From: Escarpia spicata | Lineage: Eukaryota > Annelida > Polychaeta > Sabellida > Siboglinidae | Assembly (NCBI GenBank): GCA_963995525.1 | Contig: OZ023214.1 | Coordinates: 33,128,887 to 33,192,886 of the forward strand | DNA: 64,000 nt | Direction of reading: 5' to 3' | Part shown: in pieces, positions 51,961 through 62,381 of the stretch | Layout of the letters: the number at the start of each line of letters is the position of its first letter | Numbering within the stretch: the stretch's first letter is position 1 | The notes under the pieces: generated by a model | Told to the model about the DNA's origin: nothing | Databases searched by the model: none | The model's input: only the letters and a program-made list of their open reading frames with translations | Position numbers and translations under genes: made by a program

Positions 51961-52249
51961 GTCTGGGCGTTGTCTGGGCATTGTCTGGGTGATAATTCAC
52001 CACGTACGAACACTTTTGAATAAATGTCTCTTCGGGACTTCGTGCAACGTCTTCACGGCATTTTAATCACATTACATAGATGCTCTAAACGCTTATCCAA
52101 ATGCCCATGTTGAGAGCGGGTCAATTCAACTGCCGTATTATAACATGTATTTCCTCAACCCAAAACACTCCACGTTACCAGCTAGTGACCATTGTTGGTG
52201 TACATGCAGTGAGTGATCATTTCTTGTAGATTTAATAAGATTTTTTAAA

Positions 52250-52525
52250 AATTAATAGAATTGCCACCCAGAGCAAAACCCCAAATGGCAGTTGGTGAGA
52301 TGAAGCCTTTGACTTTTAGAGAGTCCAACTTTGTGGTATCGGATCATGTGAAGATTGGAGACATTTGTCAATTTTGAAGTTAAACATAATATTCAACCTT
52401 CTAACATTTATGACTACTTTTGTTTTACCAAGTTTCAAATCTATACATTTTGTGGCGTTAACTGCAACAAGTTGTAGCCTAGGTTGTGGAATCTGAACAC
52501 AGCCATGGCCAGGTGACAACAAGAA
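52250..52525 (-). mobile_element. 5'-truncated CR1-like LINE 3' fragment
   Basis: TTGCCACCCAGAGC, TGGCAG and TTTTAGAGAGTCCAAC match the 3' UTR of the element at 45895. The minus-strand frame ending in FNFKIDKCLQSSHD parallels its ORF2 end (FKNKIDTYLRR). Confidence 0.65.
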
Positions 52526-52696
52526 ATAATAGGTAGTGTTGGGTTGATAGTTTTAGAATTGTATTGTGTGTTGTATATATATATTGTAATATAAATTAGC
52601 CAGTAACCTGATTAGGCAGGGTTGCGACTACTAGCTCTGGTCAGATCAACTTGACAAACTGGCGCCACAGTGCGTATTTCTTTTGTAGGTGGCACG

Positions 52697-53869
52697 ATGA
52701 ACCACTACTGGTGCACCCTACCGGATCACATACTCGTCTCGATCTTCTCCAGTCTATCCATAGCCGACCGCTACCACGCATCGCTGACGTGCAGTTCTTG
52801 GGCGCATGCCTTCGATTCAATCTACTTGTGGAACGAGTTCGACTTTGTCTTCTGCAAGCCGCAGGACGCGCGCCTCATTCGCTGCGTCGAGCGTCGAGGC
52901 GCCATCTTGAAGTCGGTCAACATCGATCTCGACCAGAGCGTTGCTGAAAATCGCATCCACGCTTGCCGCGTGATCACCCTGCTGTCGGAAGTACCGCAGC
53001 GATCATTGAGCAAGCTGCGCGTTAAGTTCGTCGGCGAGAATCCGTACTTCTATGGCGGCCAGGAGTTCTTGAGCGCACTGAGCGGCCTGTTCAGCAGTAG
53101 CGGCGGGGAGAGGTTGACGGTGGTCGACCTACGCGGAATGGTCGTGAGCATCAACGATGAGTTGTTGGACGTTCTGTCGGCGAATGAACGACGCGTCGAG
53201 AAGCTGTATGTCGAGAACAGCGTGCTCGTGTGCCGAGTCACCCCTGCGTGTCTGCTGAGCGTCGTGCGTCGCTGCCGTCGCCTCACCCACCTGCGTGTGT
53301 TCGGCAGCAGCGTCTCCGAAGACGTGCTGCTCGCGTTAACCACCGATGACCGCGCGCCTCTACGCTACCTGTCGATGCTGTGTCGCCGGGAACAGATGTA
53401 CGGCGGCGATATCAGCGCTGACATTTGGCGGGTTGTGCGGGAGACGCTGCCCGACCTGCGGGTTACTCTCAAGTTCGACCCCACCTGCCCGCCGTATACT
53501 GTCGCGTCCATCCTCAAGCCGCAGGTGCCAGTATCCGCACTTAGAATCGAGACGTTCACATTCATCCAAGACGAGGTGCAACAGGCTGCCATCCACTACA
53601 CCGACACGCTCGAGATGCTGGTCCTGCTCACGCCGATCATCCGCGGTACGTCGGCGTTGAACAAGGCACTCATTCAGCTGTCGTCGCAATGTCGCCTACT
53701 GCGCGCACTGCACGTCTTCTGCGTGCTCGATGCGAGCACGATCGCCGCCATTCTCGCGTCACATCCGGTCATGGCGCGCAACAAGACATATACGCTCAGG
53801 TCAGAGCCGGGACAACAGCCGTGGGCGGCCGGCGACATGCGTCGCTTTGGTGACACTCATTTATTATGA
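52697..53869 (+). CDS. F-box/LRR protein, FBXL3/FBXL21-like
   Basis: 390 residues; substrate receptor of an SCF (SKP1-CUL1-F-box) ubiquitin ligase, by family. The F-box is near the N-terminus: WCTLPDHILVSIFSSLSIAD, then RYHASLTCSSWAHAF and YLWNEFDFVF. Leucine-rich repeats follow without interruption (LSKLRVKF, LTVVDLRG, VEKLYVEN, LTHLRVFG, LLRALHVF). I chose ATG 52697 because the longer frame crosses a TTTCTTTTGTAG acceptor at 52677-52688. The whole coding region is thus in one exon, probably preceded by a 5' UTR exon. Third positions are strongly G/C, unlike the AT-rich TEP exons. FBXL3, FBXL8, FBXL21 and FBXL33 are the close choices. Confidence 0.88.
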   Translation: MNHYWCTLPDHILVSIFSSLSIADRYHASLTCSSWAHAFDSIYLWNEFDFVFCKPQDARLIRCVERRGAILKSVNIDLDQSVAENRIHACRVITLLSEVPQRSLSKLRVKFVGENPYFYGGQEFLSALSGLFSSSGGERLTVVDLRGMVVSINDELLDVLSANERRVEKLYVENSVLVCRVTPACLLSVVRRCRRLTHLRVFGSSVSEDVLLALTTDDRAPLRYLSMLCRREQMYGGDISADIWRVVRETLPDLRVTLKFDPTCPPYTVASILKPQVPVSALRIETFTFIQDEVQQAAIHYTDTLEMLVLLTPIIRGTSALNKALIQLSSQCRLLRALHVFCVLDASTIAAILASHPVMARNKTYTLRSEPGQQPWAAGDMRRFGDTHLL

Positions 53870-54930
53870 AAGCTCGGTGTAATGCAAACACATGTTTATT
53901 ATGTTGTACATTTTGATCGCTATAATAATGTGAGTGCATTTGTTTGTTAGCGCAGTGTATGCGTGGCTGTATCAACTGAATCTTATCCCGTAGAATAGTG
54001 CATGGTGATGTTGGCCGATCGTTGATCGGTCGTCTCGTTGACGTCCTTCCGAAACTGAACTAGATACTGAGCGAGCAAACAGCCAAAACTGTAATCGTAA
54101 GAATTAACAAAAGCGACATGTCGTCTTGTCCACTGCAATCATCACTGTCTTGGTGGGGAGACAGCAATAACAGGCTCTTAAAACAATTTCGGCATAAATG
54201 GATGCTTGCTCTACGTGCATATTTAGTGTTCCTGTGCTACATGTTGCGCCAAGGGCAAGGCGCGAAACTTCTCCGTTAGCAGCCATGCATATTGGAGAAA
54301 AGCAGAGGCAGATATCAGTTGCTCTTTTTGTATTGGTACGGTCATGGCACTAACACACATACACTTCTGATTGCAACTGACATTGCGATTACTGCTATCG
54401 GTTTGATATTGACAGCTATAGCTAATACGTTTTTTATTTCAATCGGTTCATATCGCTTACCTGGAGACCCATTACCCCATGTACCATGTACCGCTTCGCC
54501 ACGTTGTCCCGGAGACCACCCCAACTGTAGGAGTGACGTACTTTATGGATGACTCCTTAAGAGCAGTCGCCACACGCATACACAACGCTGACAGTCAGAA
54601 TCCATAAGAGTACTGACATGCATTGAGTGAAGGTATGATGCTTCGTTCATGTACATACCGTTAGGACACACGAATGTCGTCGTAGATATAGTTTCCGTAT
54701 ATTGGCTGTATATTTGAGATCTACGTCGCGAGGCCTTCAGACTTGTTATTAAGTTGACTGTGGCATGCAAATAGAAAGAAAGTTAAAACATAATAGTAAC
54801 AACAAAACAAATTGAAGGAACAAGATCCAGAGGATGCCAGAGAATAAAAATAGTATGTTAATATGGTGTGGTGTGGAAGGAGTACAACCAAACTGCTACA
54901 AACGACAGTAGTAGTAAAGGAGGTCCCTTA
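53870..54930. other. Downstream of FBXL gene
   Basis: No canonical AATAAA close to the stop codon. Some short open frames occur (for example 54292-54552) without recognisable domains. No gene called. Confidence 0.4.
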
Positions 54931-54934
54931 CCGG

Positions 54935-55135
54935 GGACGGTGGCGCGCCCTGGGGGGAATCTCATGTTAAGAGATAGGGATTTCCCCCCAAGACGCGCCA
55001 AACTCTTTCCCGCCAATTATGCAAATGAGGTCTTTGGCGCGTCTCGGAGGGAGTGCAATTAACCAATCACGAGCGAGCTGGGCATTGTGGGCGTGGCTAG
55101 TTATGCAAATGAGCTTGGGAAAAGTACCCGGATGT
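54935..55135. promoter_or_regulatory. GC-rich block with inverted repeats and E2F/octamer-like words
   Basis: TGGCGCGCCCTGGGGGGAAT and ATTTCCCCCCAAGACGCGCC(A) form an imperfect ~20-bp inverted repeat. A third related copy, TTGGCGCGTCTCGGAGGGAG, follows. Between and after are TTTCCCGCC and TTTGGCGCG (E2F-like), two ATGCAAAT octamers, CCAATCA and GGGCGTGGC. This looks like a promoter or a repeat-borne binding-site cluster. Confidence 0.5.
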
Positions 55136-55139
55136 AGGT

Positions 55140-55800
55140 CAAGGTTAAAGTATAGGGAATTTTATCGCAAAGGTATCCGACCACTTTTCGAATTTTAACC
55201 CCCATGTTAAAGCATAGGCCATTTTTATCCCATGGTAAAGCATAGGCCGTTTTAATCCCACGTTAAAGCATAGGCCATTTTTATCGTAAAGGTAAACGAC
55301 CACTTTTCGAATTTTAACCCATGTGTTAAAGCATAGGCCGTTTTTATCCCGGGTTAAAGCATAGGCCATTTTTATCACAAAGGTATCCGACTACTTTTCG
55401 AATTTTAACCCCTGTGTTAAAGCATAGGCCGTTTTTATCCCGGGTTAAAGCATAGGCCATTTTTATCACAAAGATATCCGACCACTTTTCGAATTTTAAC
55501 CCCTGTGTTAAAGCATAGGCCGTTTTTATCCCGGGTTAAAGCATAGGCCGTTTTTATCCCGGGGTAAAGCATAGGTCATTTTTATCGCAAAGGTATCCGA
55601 CCACTTTTCGAATTTTTATCCCGGGTTAAGGCATAGGCCATTTTTATCGCAAAGGTATCCGACCACTTTTCGAATTTGTATCCCGTATTAAAGCATAGGC
55701 CATTTTTATCGCAAAGGTATCCGACCGCTTTTCGAATTGTTATCCCGTGTTAAAGCATAGGCCATTTTTATCGCAAAGGTACGCGACCACTTTTTTTGTG
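55140..55800. repeat. Composite tandem array (TTAAAGCATAGGCCATTTTT)
   Basis: Alternating units: TTAAAGCATAGGCCATTTTT plus ATCGCAAAGGTATCCGACCA plus CTTTTCGAATTTTAACCC, and a shorter ATCCCGGGTTAAAGCATAGG unit. Related single copies sit at 54965 and 56135-56185. Confidence 0.93.
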
Positions 55801-56204
55801 TGAATAAAATAACATACCGTACACCATTTGAATAGGCTACTCACGAAATTGCTTGATCCGGATGCCGAGGTTTCGCCAAGGAACCGACCCGTTATTTGTT
55901 TGACGATGACGTGTCCAATATGTGGTGTTATAGTAAGGCGTTATGTATAACAAAAGGCTTATAAATTCAACGGAGACCGTTTTATCTTAAGTAATGTATA
56001 CGAAATGTAGACTACATATAGGACTATGTTATACCAGAGCCTATAGCCTCGTTTTATCGAGCAGAGTGACCATTTTGGAATTATACCTTTGGTGTCTGTT
56101 ACAAAAACCCGTACTCTAGACGTGTCTGAAATTTTCCCCATGTTAAAACATAGGGATTTTCCCCATGTTAAAGCATAGGGAATGAGTTTGAGTAGAGGAA
56201 GAGC

Positions 56205-56900
56205 AAAAGTACAGTTTTGTTGAACTGTTATAAAAGACCTGCGTCTGTTTTTGTGATCGTTATATCTTGCATTTTGGAAGATGAACAACATGACTAGTGA
56301 TAACGTCCGACAAGGGATTTTGCTACCGAAGGCGCAGCCTTCTCCTAGTTGCCTAGTTGTTTCCAGCACTCGGCAATGTTCTATTAACTGACTAGTCTGT
56401 ATATATTGTGGTTACAATGTTATGATCTTATGAGGTCTCATTCAACTAGCCAGCCTTTTTCAGAACATTATCGCCAAGCCGACCTTTCTATGCTGGCACT
56501 GAGGGTGGTCACTGCCAGGGTGCTTGTCGTCCTCAGTGGTTCTTTTACGTCCCAAATTGAGACGGGACCGACATTAACGTGATCTCCGATTCACGAGGGA
56601 TACACAGTCCCCAATGTTGAGAGCCAGGTTTTTACACCAAATATACCATACCTGCCCGGTCCGGGTATTGAACTCGGGGCGCCGGCATGTCAGGCGGATG
56701 TGCTAACCACTACACTATCGCGCGCCCCCGGCTATGGGACCACTCGACCTCTCGACCCAGACAATCAACCCGGACCAACACCCAACGAACAGTTCAACGA
56801 CCAGTCCGATGACCAGTTCGACCACCAAACTAATTTCGTCTCTGTCATCAGCTCCGGCAATCGAACCAATCATCAAGGATCTACTCTACAGTCTACACCT
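56205..56900. repeat. First copy of a duplicated promoter-ORF segment, split by a SINE
   Basis: TATAAAAG at 56229-56236 and the ATGAACAACATGACTAGTGA start repeat those at 57107 and 57160. The copy is interrupted after GCAGCCTTC by the SINE at 56353-56729 and resumes at GGCTATGGGACCACTCGACC. The later part is also diverged and frame-broken. Confidence 0.88.
56353..56729 (-). mobile_element. tRNA-derived SINE, family B (second copy)
   Basis: About 377 bp, nearly identical to 44166-44537; the tRNA-like head is on the right (GATAGTGTAGTGGTTAGCAC on the minus strand). It interrupts the duplicated segment. No clear target-site duplication. Confidence 0.87.
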
Positions 56901-57026
56901 TTAACTGCATCATAAAAAAATTCAACGAGATAACAAGAAACGGTTCTTTTCAGAACCAATCACATTCTCACAAAAGAGTATTAGCTATTCTCATAGGTTA
57001 GACATTTTGTGCTCGTTCGGTACACC

Positions 57027-57114
57027 CACGTGACTTTTCGGCACATTCACTAACTATATAAGCGTTGTGTTTTGGACCACGTGACCTTTATGTTCTGTTG
57101 AACTGTTATAAAAG
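57027..57114 (+). promoter_or_regulatory. Candidate TATA promoter with two CACGTG boxes
   Basis: CACGTG at 57027-57032 and 57078-57083, TATAAAAG at 57107-57114, and an ATG in good context (GGAAGATGA) at 57160. The spacing gives a very short 5' leader. TATA and ATG are conserved in the upstream copy (56229, 56281). Confidence 0.5.
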
Positions 57115-57159
57115 ACGTGCGTCTGTTTTTTGTGATCGTTATATCTTACATTTTGGAAG

Positions 57160-57483
57160 ATGAACAACATGACTAGTGATAACGTCCGACAAGGGATTTT
57201 GCTACCGAAGGCGCAGCCTTCGCCGGCTATGGGGCCACTCGACCTCTCGACCCAGACAATCAACCCGGACCAACAGCCAACGACCAGTTCAACGACCAGT
57301 CCGATGACCAGTTTGACGATCAAAACAATTTCGTCTCTGTCATCAGCTCCGGCAACCAATCCAACCATCAACCTGACGCCATCACCCCCGACGAAGCGTC
57401 AGAAGCTTCACGAGACTTCGGATCACACGAGAGTACGGTTCGACGGGTTATCGTGTGAGATCCCACTATTTTCAGGAAAATAG
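57160..57483 (+). CDS. Small hypothetical protein with PLDLS and basic motif
   Basis: 107 residues, Ser/Thr/Pro-rich and probably disordered. PLDLS at residues 26-30 fits the PxDLS motif that binds the corepressor CtBP. PTKRQKL at 77-83 looks like a nuclear-localisation signal. Nothing else is recognised. The frame ends inside the adjacent tandem repeat (last ~15 codons), so the true 3' end or a splice is uncertain. A duplicated, SINE-disrupted copy lies upstream. It could be a first exon, a mobile-element gene, or a chance frame. Confidence 0.35.
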   Translation: MNNMTSDNVRQGILLPKAQPSPAMGPLDLSTQTINPDQQPTTSSTTSPMTSLTIKTISSLSSAPATNPTINLTPSPPTKRQKLHETSDHTRVRFDGLSCEIPLFSGK

Positions 57484-57585
57484 ACGTATTATCGCATCAA
57501 ATCCCTCCGTTTTCAGGAAAATAGACGTGTTATCATGTGACATCTCACCGCTTTCAGGCAATTCGACGAGTTATCGCGTGACATC
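57436..57585. repeat. ~43-bp repeat (GACGTGTTATCGCGTCAAAT)
   Basis: About three copies of TTTTCAGGAAAATAGACGTG plus TTATCGCGTCAAATCCCTCC; the same unit returns at 58045-58170. Confidence 0.9.
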
Positions 57586-57589
57586 TCTA

Positions 57590-58045
57590 CCAAACAAGAG
57601 ACGAGACTATGACCGAGATGTGTCACGAGACTTCGGATGACAAGAGACGAGACTATGACCGAGATGTGTCACGAGACTTCGGATGACAAGAGACGAGACT
57701 ATGACCGAGATGTGTCACGAGACTTCGGATGACAAGAGACGAGACTATGACCGAGATGTGTCACGAGACTTCGGATGACAAGAGACGAGACTATGACCGA
57801 AATGTGTCACGAGACTTCGGATGACAAGAGACGAGACTATGACCGAGATGTGTCACGAGACTTCGGATGACAAGAGACGAGATTACGACCGAGACTATGC
57901 CCAAGATGTGTCACGAGACTTCGGATGACACGAGACAAGAGACGAGATTACGACCGAGATGTGTCACGAGACTTTGGATGACACGAGACAAGAGACGAGA
58001 CTATGACCGAGATGTGTCACGAGACTTCGGATGACACAACACACG
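57590..58045. repeat. ~46-bp tandem array (GAGACGAGACTATGACCGAG)
   Basis: Roughly nine copies of GAGACGAGACTATGACCGAG plus ATGTGTCACGAGACTTCGGA plus TGACAA, with small length variants near the end. Confidence 0.95.
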
Positions 58046-58380
58046 GGAGTACGGTTCGACGTGTTATCGCGTCAAATCCCTCCGTTTTCAGGAAAATAGA
58101 CGTGTTATCGCGTCAAATCCCTCCGTTTTCAGGCAAATAGACGTGTTATCGCGTCAAATCCCTCAAAACGAAGCAAAGCAAAGCAAATAGACGTGTTATC
58201 GCGTGAGATTTGCTTCAAAACGAAGCAAAGCAAAGCAAATAGACGGGTTATCGCGTGAGATTTGCTTCAAAACGAAGCAAAGCAAAGCAAATAGACGGGT
58301 TATCGCGTGAGATTTGCTTCAAAACGAAGCAAAGCAAAGCAAATAGACGGGTTATCGCGTGAGATTTGCTTCAAAACTTA
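58045..58380. repeat. ~50-bp tandem array (CGAAGCAAAGCAAAGCAAAT)
   Basis: About four near-identical copies of AAAACGAAGCAAAGCAAAGC plus AAATAGACGGGTTATCGCGT plus GAGATTTGCTTC, following the 43-bp unit. Confidence 0.95.
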
Positions 58381-59575
58381 GGACTCAGAACTTTTTAGTG
58401 TTGGTAGTATTTATAACGTTTTAGTGCTGGTAGGACTTAGAACTTTTTAGTGTCGGTAGGACTTAGATAACTTTTTAGTGACGGTACGACTCAGAACTTT
58501 TTAGGGTTGGTAGGACTCAGAACTTTTTAGTGTCGGTAGGACTCAGAACTTTTTAGTGTTGGTAGTACTTATAACGTTTTAGTGCTGGTAGGACTTAGAA
58601 CTTTATAGTGACGGTAGGACTCAGAACTTTTTAGTGTTGGTAGTACTTATAACTTTTTAGTGCTAGTAGGACTTAGAACTTTTTAGGGTTGGTAGGACTT
58701 AGAACTTTTTAGTGTTGGTAGGACTCAGAACTTTTTAGGGTTGGTAGGACTTATAACTTTTTAGTGACGGTACGACTTATAACTTTTAGGGTTGGTAGGA
58801 CTTATAACTTTTTAGTGTCGGTAGGACTCAGAACTTTTTAGTGTTGGTAGTACTTATAACTTTTTAGTGCTGGTAGGACTTAGAACTTTTTAGGGTTGGT
58901 AGTACTTATAACTTTTTAGTGCTGGTAGGACTTAGAACTTTTTAGTGTTGGTAGTACTTATAACTTTTTAGTGCTGGTAGGACTTATAACTTTTTAGTGT
59001 CGGTAGGACTTAGAACTTTTTAGTGACGGTACGACTCAGAACTTTTTAGTGTTGGTAGTACTTATAACGTTTTAGTGCTGGTAGGACTTAGAACTTTATA
59101 GTGACGGTAAGACTCAGAACTTTTTAGAGTTGGTAGGACTTATAACTTTTTAGTGTTGGTAGGACTCAGAACTTTTTAGTGTTGGTAGTACTTATAACTT
59201 TTTAGTGCTAGTAGGACTTAGAACTTTTTAGGGTTGGTAGGACTTATAACTTTTTAGTGTTGGTAGGACTTATAACTTTTTAGTGTTGGTAGGACTCAGA
59301 ACTTTTTAGGGTTGGTAGGACTTATAACTTTTTAGTGTCGGTACGACTTATAACTTTTTAGTGACGGTACGACTTATAACTTTTAGGGTTGGTAGGACTT
59401 ATAACTTTTTAGTGTCGGTAGGACTCAGAACTTTTTAGTGTTGGTAGTACTTATAACTTTTTAGTGCTGGTAGGACTTAGAACTTTTTAGGGTTGGTAGT
59501 ACTTATAACTTTTTAGTGTTGGTAGGACTTATAACTTTTTAGGGTTGGTAGGACTTATAACTTTTTAGTGTCAAT
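58380..59575. repeat. ~26-bp satellite array (ACTTTTTAGTGTTGGTAGGA)
   Basis: About 45 copies of a 26-bp unit (GGACTCAGAACTTTTTAGTG plus TTGGTA) with variants CTTATAAC and GACGGTA arranged in irregular higher-order blocks. Almost no other sequence. Confidence 0.95.
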
Positions 59576-59629
59576 ATGCCGTTCCTTCGAAGAACACAAC
59601 AGGGGCGAATCGGTTACCGGCGAATCTGC

Positions 59630-59824
59630 TCAAGTGGGCCCGGTCAGTTGTCGGAGCTTCTTCACTGATTCGTGTCTATACGGTGCCACAACGTGCTGAC
59701 TAACATCAACATTGTCGATCTCGGCAATGTCATCCTCACTGTCACCGAAATATATATGATCAAACGTTTCGTGATCCGCGTCAAAATTGATTTCGCTTTC
59801 TGAACTACTCGAGTAAGCCGCCAT
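59630..59824 (-). CDS. Short acidic open frame, possible first exon
   Basis: 64 codons starting MAAYSSSSESEINFDADHET with many Asp/Glu (FGDSEDDIAEIDNVD). The ATG has a good context (ACAAATGG). The acidic N-terminal style recalls first exons and some transposase-related proteins, but I do not recognise a family. Confidence 0.25.
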   Translation of the reverse strand: MAAYSSSSESEINFDADHETFDHIYFGDSEDDIAEIDNVDVSQHVVAPYRHESVKKLRQLTGPT

Positions 59825-60069
59825 TTGTATCGAGTTGTTTACATGACACCGCGCGACTGTGCAGGGCCGCAGGCGTGAAGCCGCTGCACTAACTCACGGC
59901 GGAACCAAGACTGACGTCACGTTTCAGCATCAAATGCAAACCCGGCATCGCTCGGGAGTTTCCGTAAAATGGCAAATTTAAAGGCTCTTTTTATGGCGTA
60001 TGTTCATATACGGTATTTAAACATTTTGAAAGGGTATCAACCATTTGTTATTAAGGGACATAGCACATT

Positions 60070-60440
60070 GTATCCCAGGATATGGCCTTTAAAGGTGCGA
60101 TGTACACGTTAAAAAGTATCGGTCCCAGGACAGACCCTTGCGACACTCCTGTCATTGTGGCGTTTATTTTCCGACACGCCATTCTTTCCACGTCCTACGC
60201 ATGTTCGATCACACATATAAGATGTCAGCCAGGCAAGGACGTCGCCAGATAACCCGAATCCACGCAACCATCGCAGCACTATGGTATGATCGATGCTGTC
60301 GAAAGCCGCAGTAAGATCTAGGAGCACACCCTGGCGACTATCGATTGTGCAACGTTGTTGTGTATACGCACGAGTGCTGTTTCCGCACTATGGTGTGCAC
60401 GGTACGCACTCTGGTAAATTCTGTAGATACCGATATATAT
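60070..60440 (-). mobile_element. LINE reverse transcriptase fragment
   Basis: Minus strand: LLDLTAAFDSIDHTIVLRWL, RGFGLSGDVLAWLTSYMCDR, then, in a shifted frame, TGVSQGSVLGPILFNVYI. These are RT motifs 3-4 of a CR1-like LINE, with part deleted and frameshifted. Confidence 0.8.
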
Positions 60441-61680
60441 AACGACTATGTTTTAGGTGCCCAAATACATAGAGTGTTATAGTGACTATGTTTTTAGGTG
60501 TCCAAATACATAGAGTGTTATAGTGTCTATGTTTTTAGGTGTCCAAATACATAGAGTGTATACAGTGACTATGTTTTTAGGTGTCCAAATACATACGGTG
60601 TATATAGTGACATATATATGTTTATTATGTGTCCAAATATATACAGTGTATATAATGACTATGTTTTTATGTGTCCAAATATATACAGTGTATATGTTGA
60701 CTATGTTTAGGTGCCCAAATACTTACAGTGTATATAGTGACTATGTTTTTAGGTGTCCAAATACTTACAGTGTATGTAGTGTTTTAGGTGCCCAAATACA
60801 TACGGTGTTTATAGTGACTATTTTTAGGGGTCAAAGTACATACTGTGTATAGAGTGAGTGTGTTTAAGGTGCCCAAATACATACAGTGTTATAGTGACTA
60901 TGTTTTTAGGTGTCCAAATACATACGGTGTATATAGTGACTATGTTTTTAGGTGTCCAAATACATACATTATATATATTGACTATGGCTTAGGTGTCCAA
61001 ATACATAGTGTATATAACGACTATGTTTTAGGTGTCCAAATACATACAGTATTATAGTGACTATGTTTTAGGTGTCCAAATACATAGTGTTATAGTGACT
61101 ATGTTTTAGGTGCCCAAATACATACAGTGTATGTAGTGACTATGGTTTTAAGTGTCCAAATACACAATGTATATAGTGACTATGTTTTAGGTGTCCAAAT
61201 ACATAGTGTGTATAGTAACTATGTTGTCCACATAAATACAGTATATATAATGACTATAATATAGTCATAATATATAGTGTGTGTATGTGGACAACATACT
61301 TACTATACACACTGTATGTATTTGGACACCTAAAACATAGTCACTATTATTGTAAGGTGTCCAAATACATACAGTGTATACAGTGACTGTTTTAGGTGTT
61401 CAAATACATACAATTTATGTAGTGACTATGTTTTATGTGTCCAAATACATACAGTTTATATAGTGACAATATTTTTAGGTGTCCAAATACATAGTGTATA
61501 CAGTGGCTATGTTTTAGGTGCCCAAATACATAGTGTTATAGTGACTATGTTTTTAGGTGTCCAAATACATACGGTGTATATAGTGACTATGTTTTAGATG
61601 CCCAAATTCATACAGTGTTCTAGTGACTATGTTTTAGGTGTCCAAATACATACAGTGTATACAGTGACTATGTTTTGGCG
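60440..61680. repeat. ~42-bp satellite (GTGTCCAAATACATACAGTG)
   Basis: About 28 copies of TGACTATGTTTTTAGGTGTC plus CAAATACATACAGTGTATAT plus AG. At about 61210-61345 a piece is inverted, making a palindrome centred near 61258. Confidence 0.93.
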
Positions 61681-61812
61681 TTTTGATATGGCAAAACCCT
61701 TTGATCTTTGGACCATTTTGGTGATTCATCTGTACACCTATACTACTGCCGTCATCGTAGGTACGCCAGTCTTTTCTCCGAAGTTGCTAACCAGTGAACG
61801 ATGATCTGTCAC

Positions 61813-61976
61813 TGTAGTGTATTCAATTGTATCGTATCTAAACATTGATTAATACAGAGACTCACACAAACGAGTGCTTTTCAATGTTAACTCTGTATTT
61901 CTACTCCTCGCTTCCGTCCAGGGATCAGGCCTTAATTACATGAGGAGGGGAGCGGTCTTTAACAGTAGACACCACA
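61813..61976 (-). mobile_element. Candidate 3' LTR of Gypsy-type element
   Basis: On the minus strand the polypurine AAGGGAGGGA is followed by TGTGGTG, and the segment ends in CACTACA; TGTGGTG and CACTACA are near-perfect inverted ends. 164 bp, unusually short. The partner LTR lies outside the window. Confidence 0.55.
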
Positions 61977-62381
61977 TCCCTCCCTTATTCAAACTGGAAA
62001 CATGTTTTCTCAACGTTCATATCTAACGTCCATTTGGTCAACAGTTCTTCTTTTGTAATTATTATGCTTACGTGATCTGGATAAGGTTTACCAAATAAAG
62101 AGGTACTTGTTATTATTATCATTGTCCATCATTTCGTTACGATCAATCTGTAAACACAATCAGTCTCAGAATTTCCACTTTCCACTCATTACTTGAAAAT
62201 AAAGTCATTCAGGTACTGAGGCGGTCTTCTTTGACTGGGTTGTCTACGATCACCGATGTTCGGGTTGTCATGATCTGCAGCCTCGGGTTCTCTTCTTTCA
62301 CGGGGTTGTCTACGATCACCAATGTTCAGTTTGGCATGATCGGCAGCCTCGGGTTGACCAACTTGTCTCACGAATGACACA

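Noticed and set aside
53050..53689. Several antisense and shifted frames over the FBXL gene
   Set aside because: Shadows of a GC-rich coding exon; no domain support.
57600..58045. CRISPR-like array
   Set aside because: The 46-bp units abut without unique spacers, and the DNA is eukaryotic; it is a tandem satellite.
60523..61057. 'GVQIHTVY' repeat proteins
   Set aside because: Frames through the 42-bp satellite.
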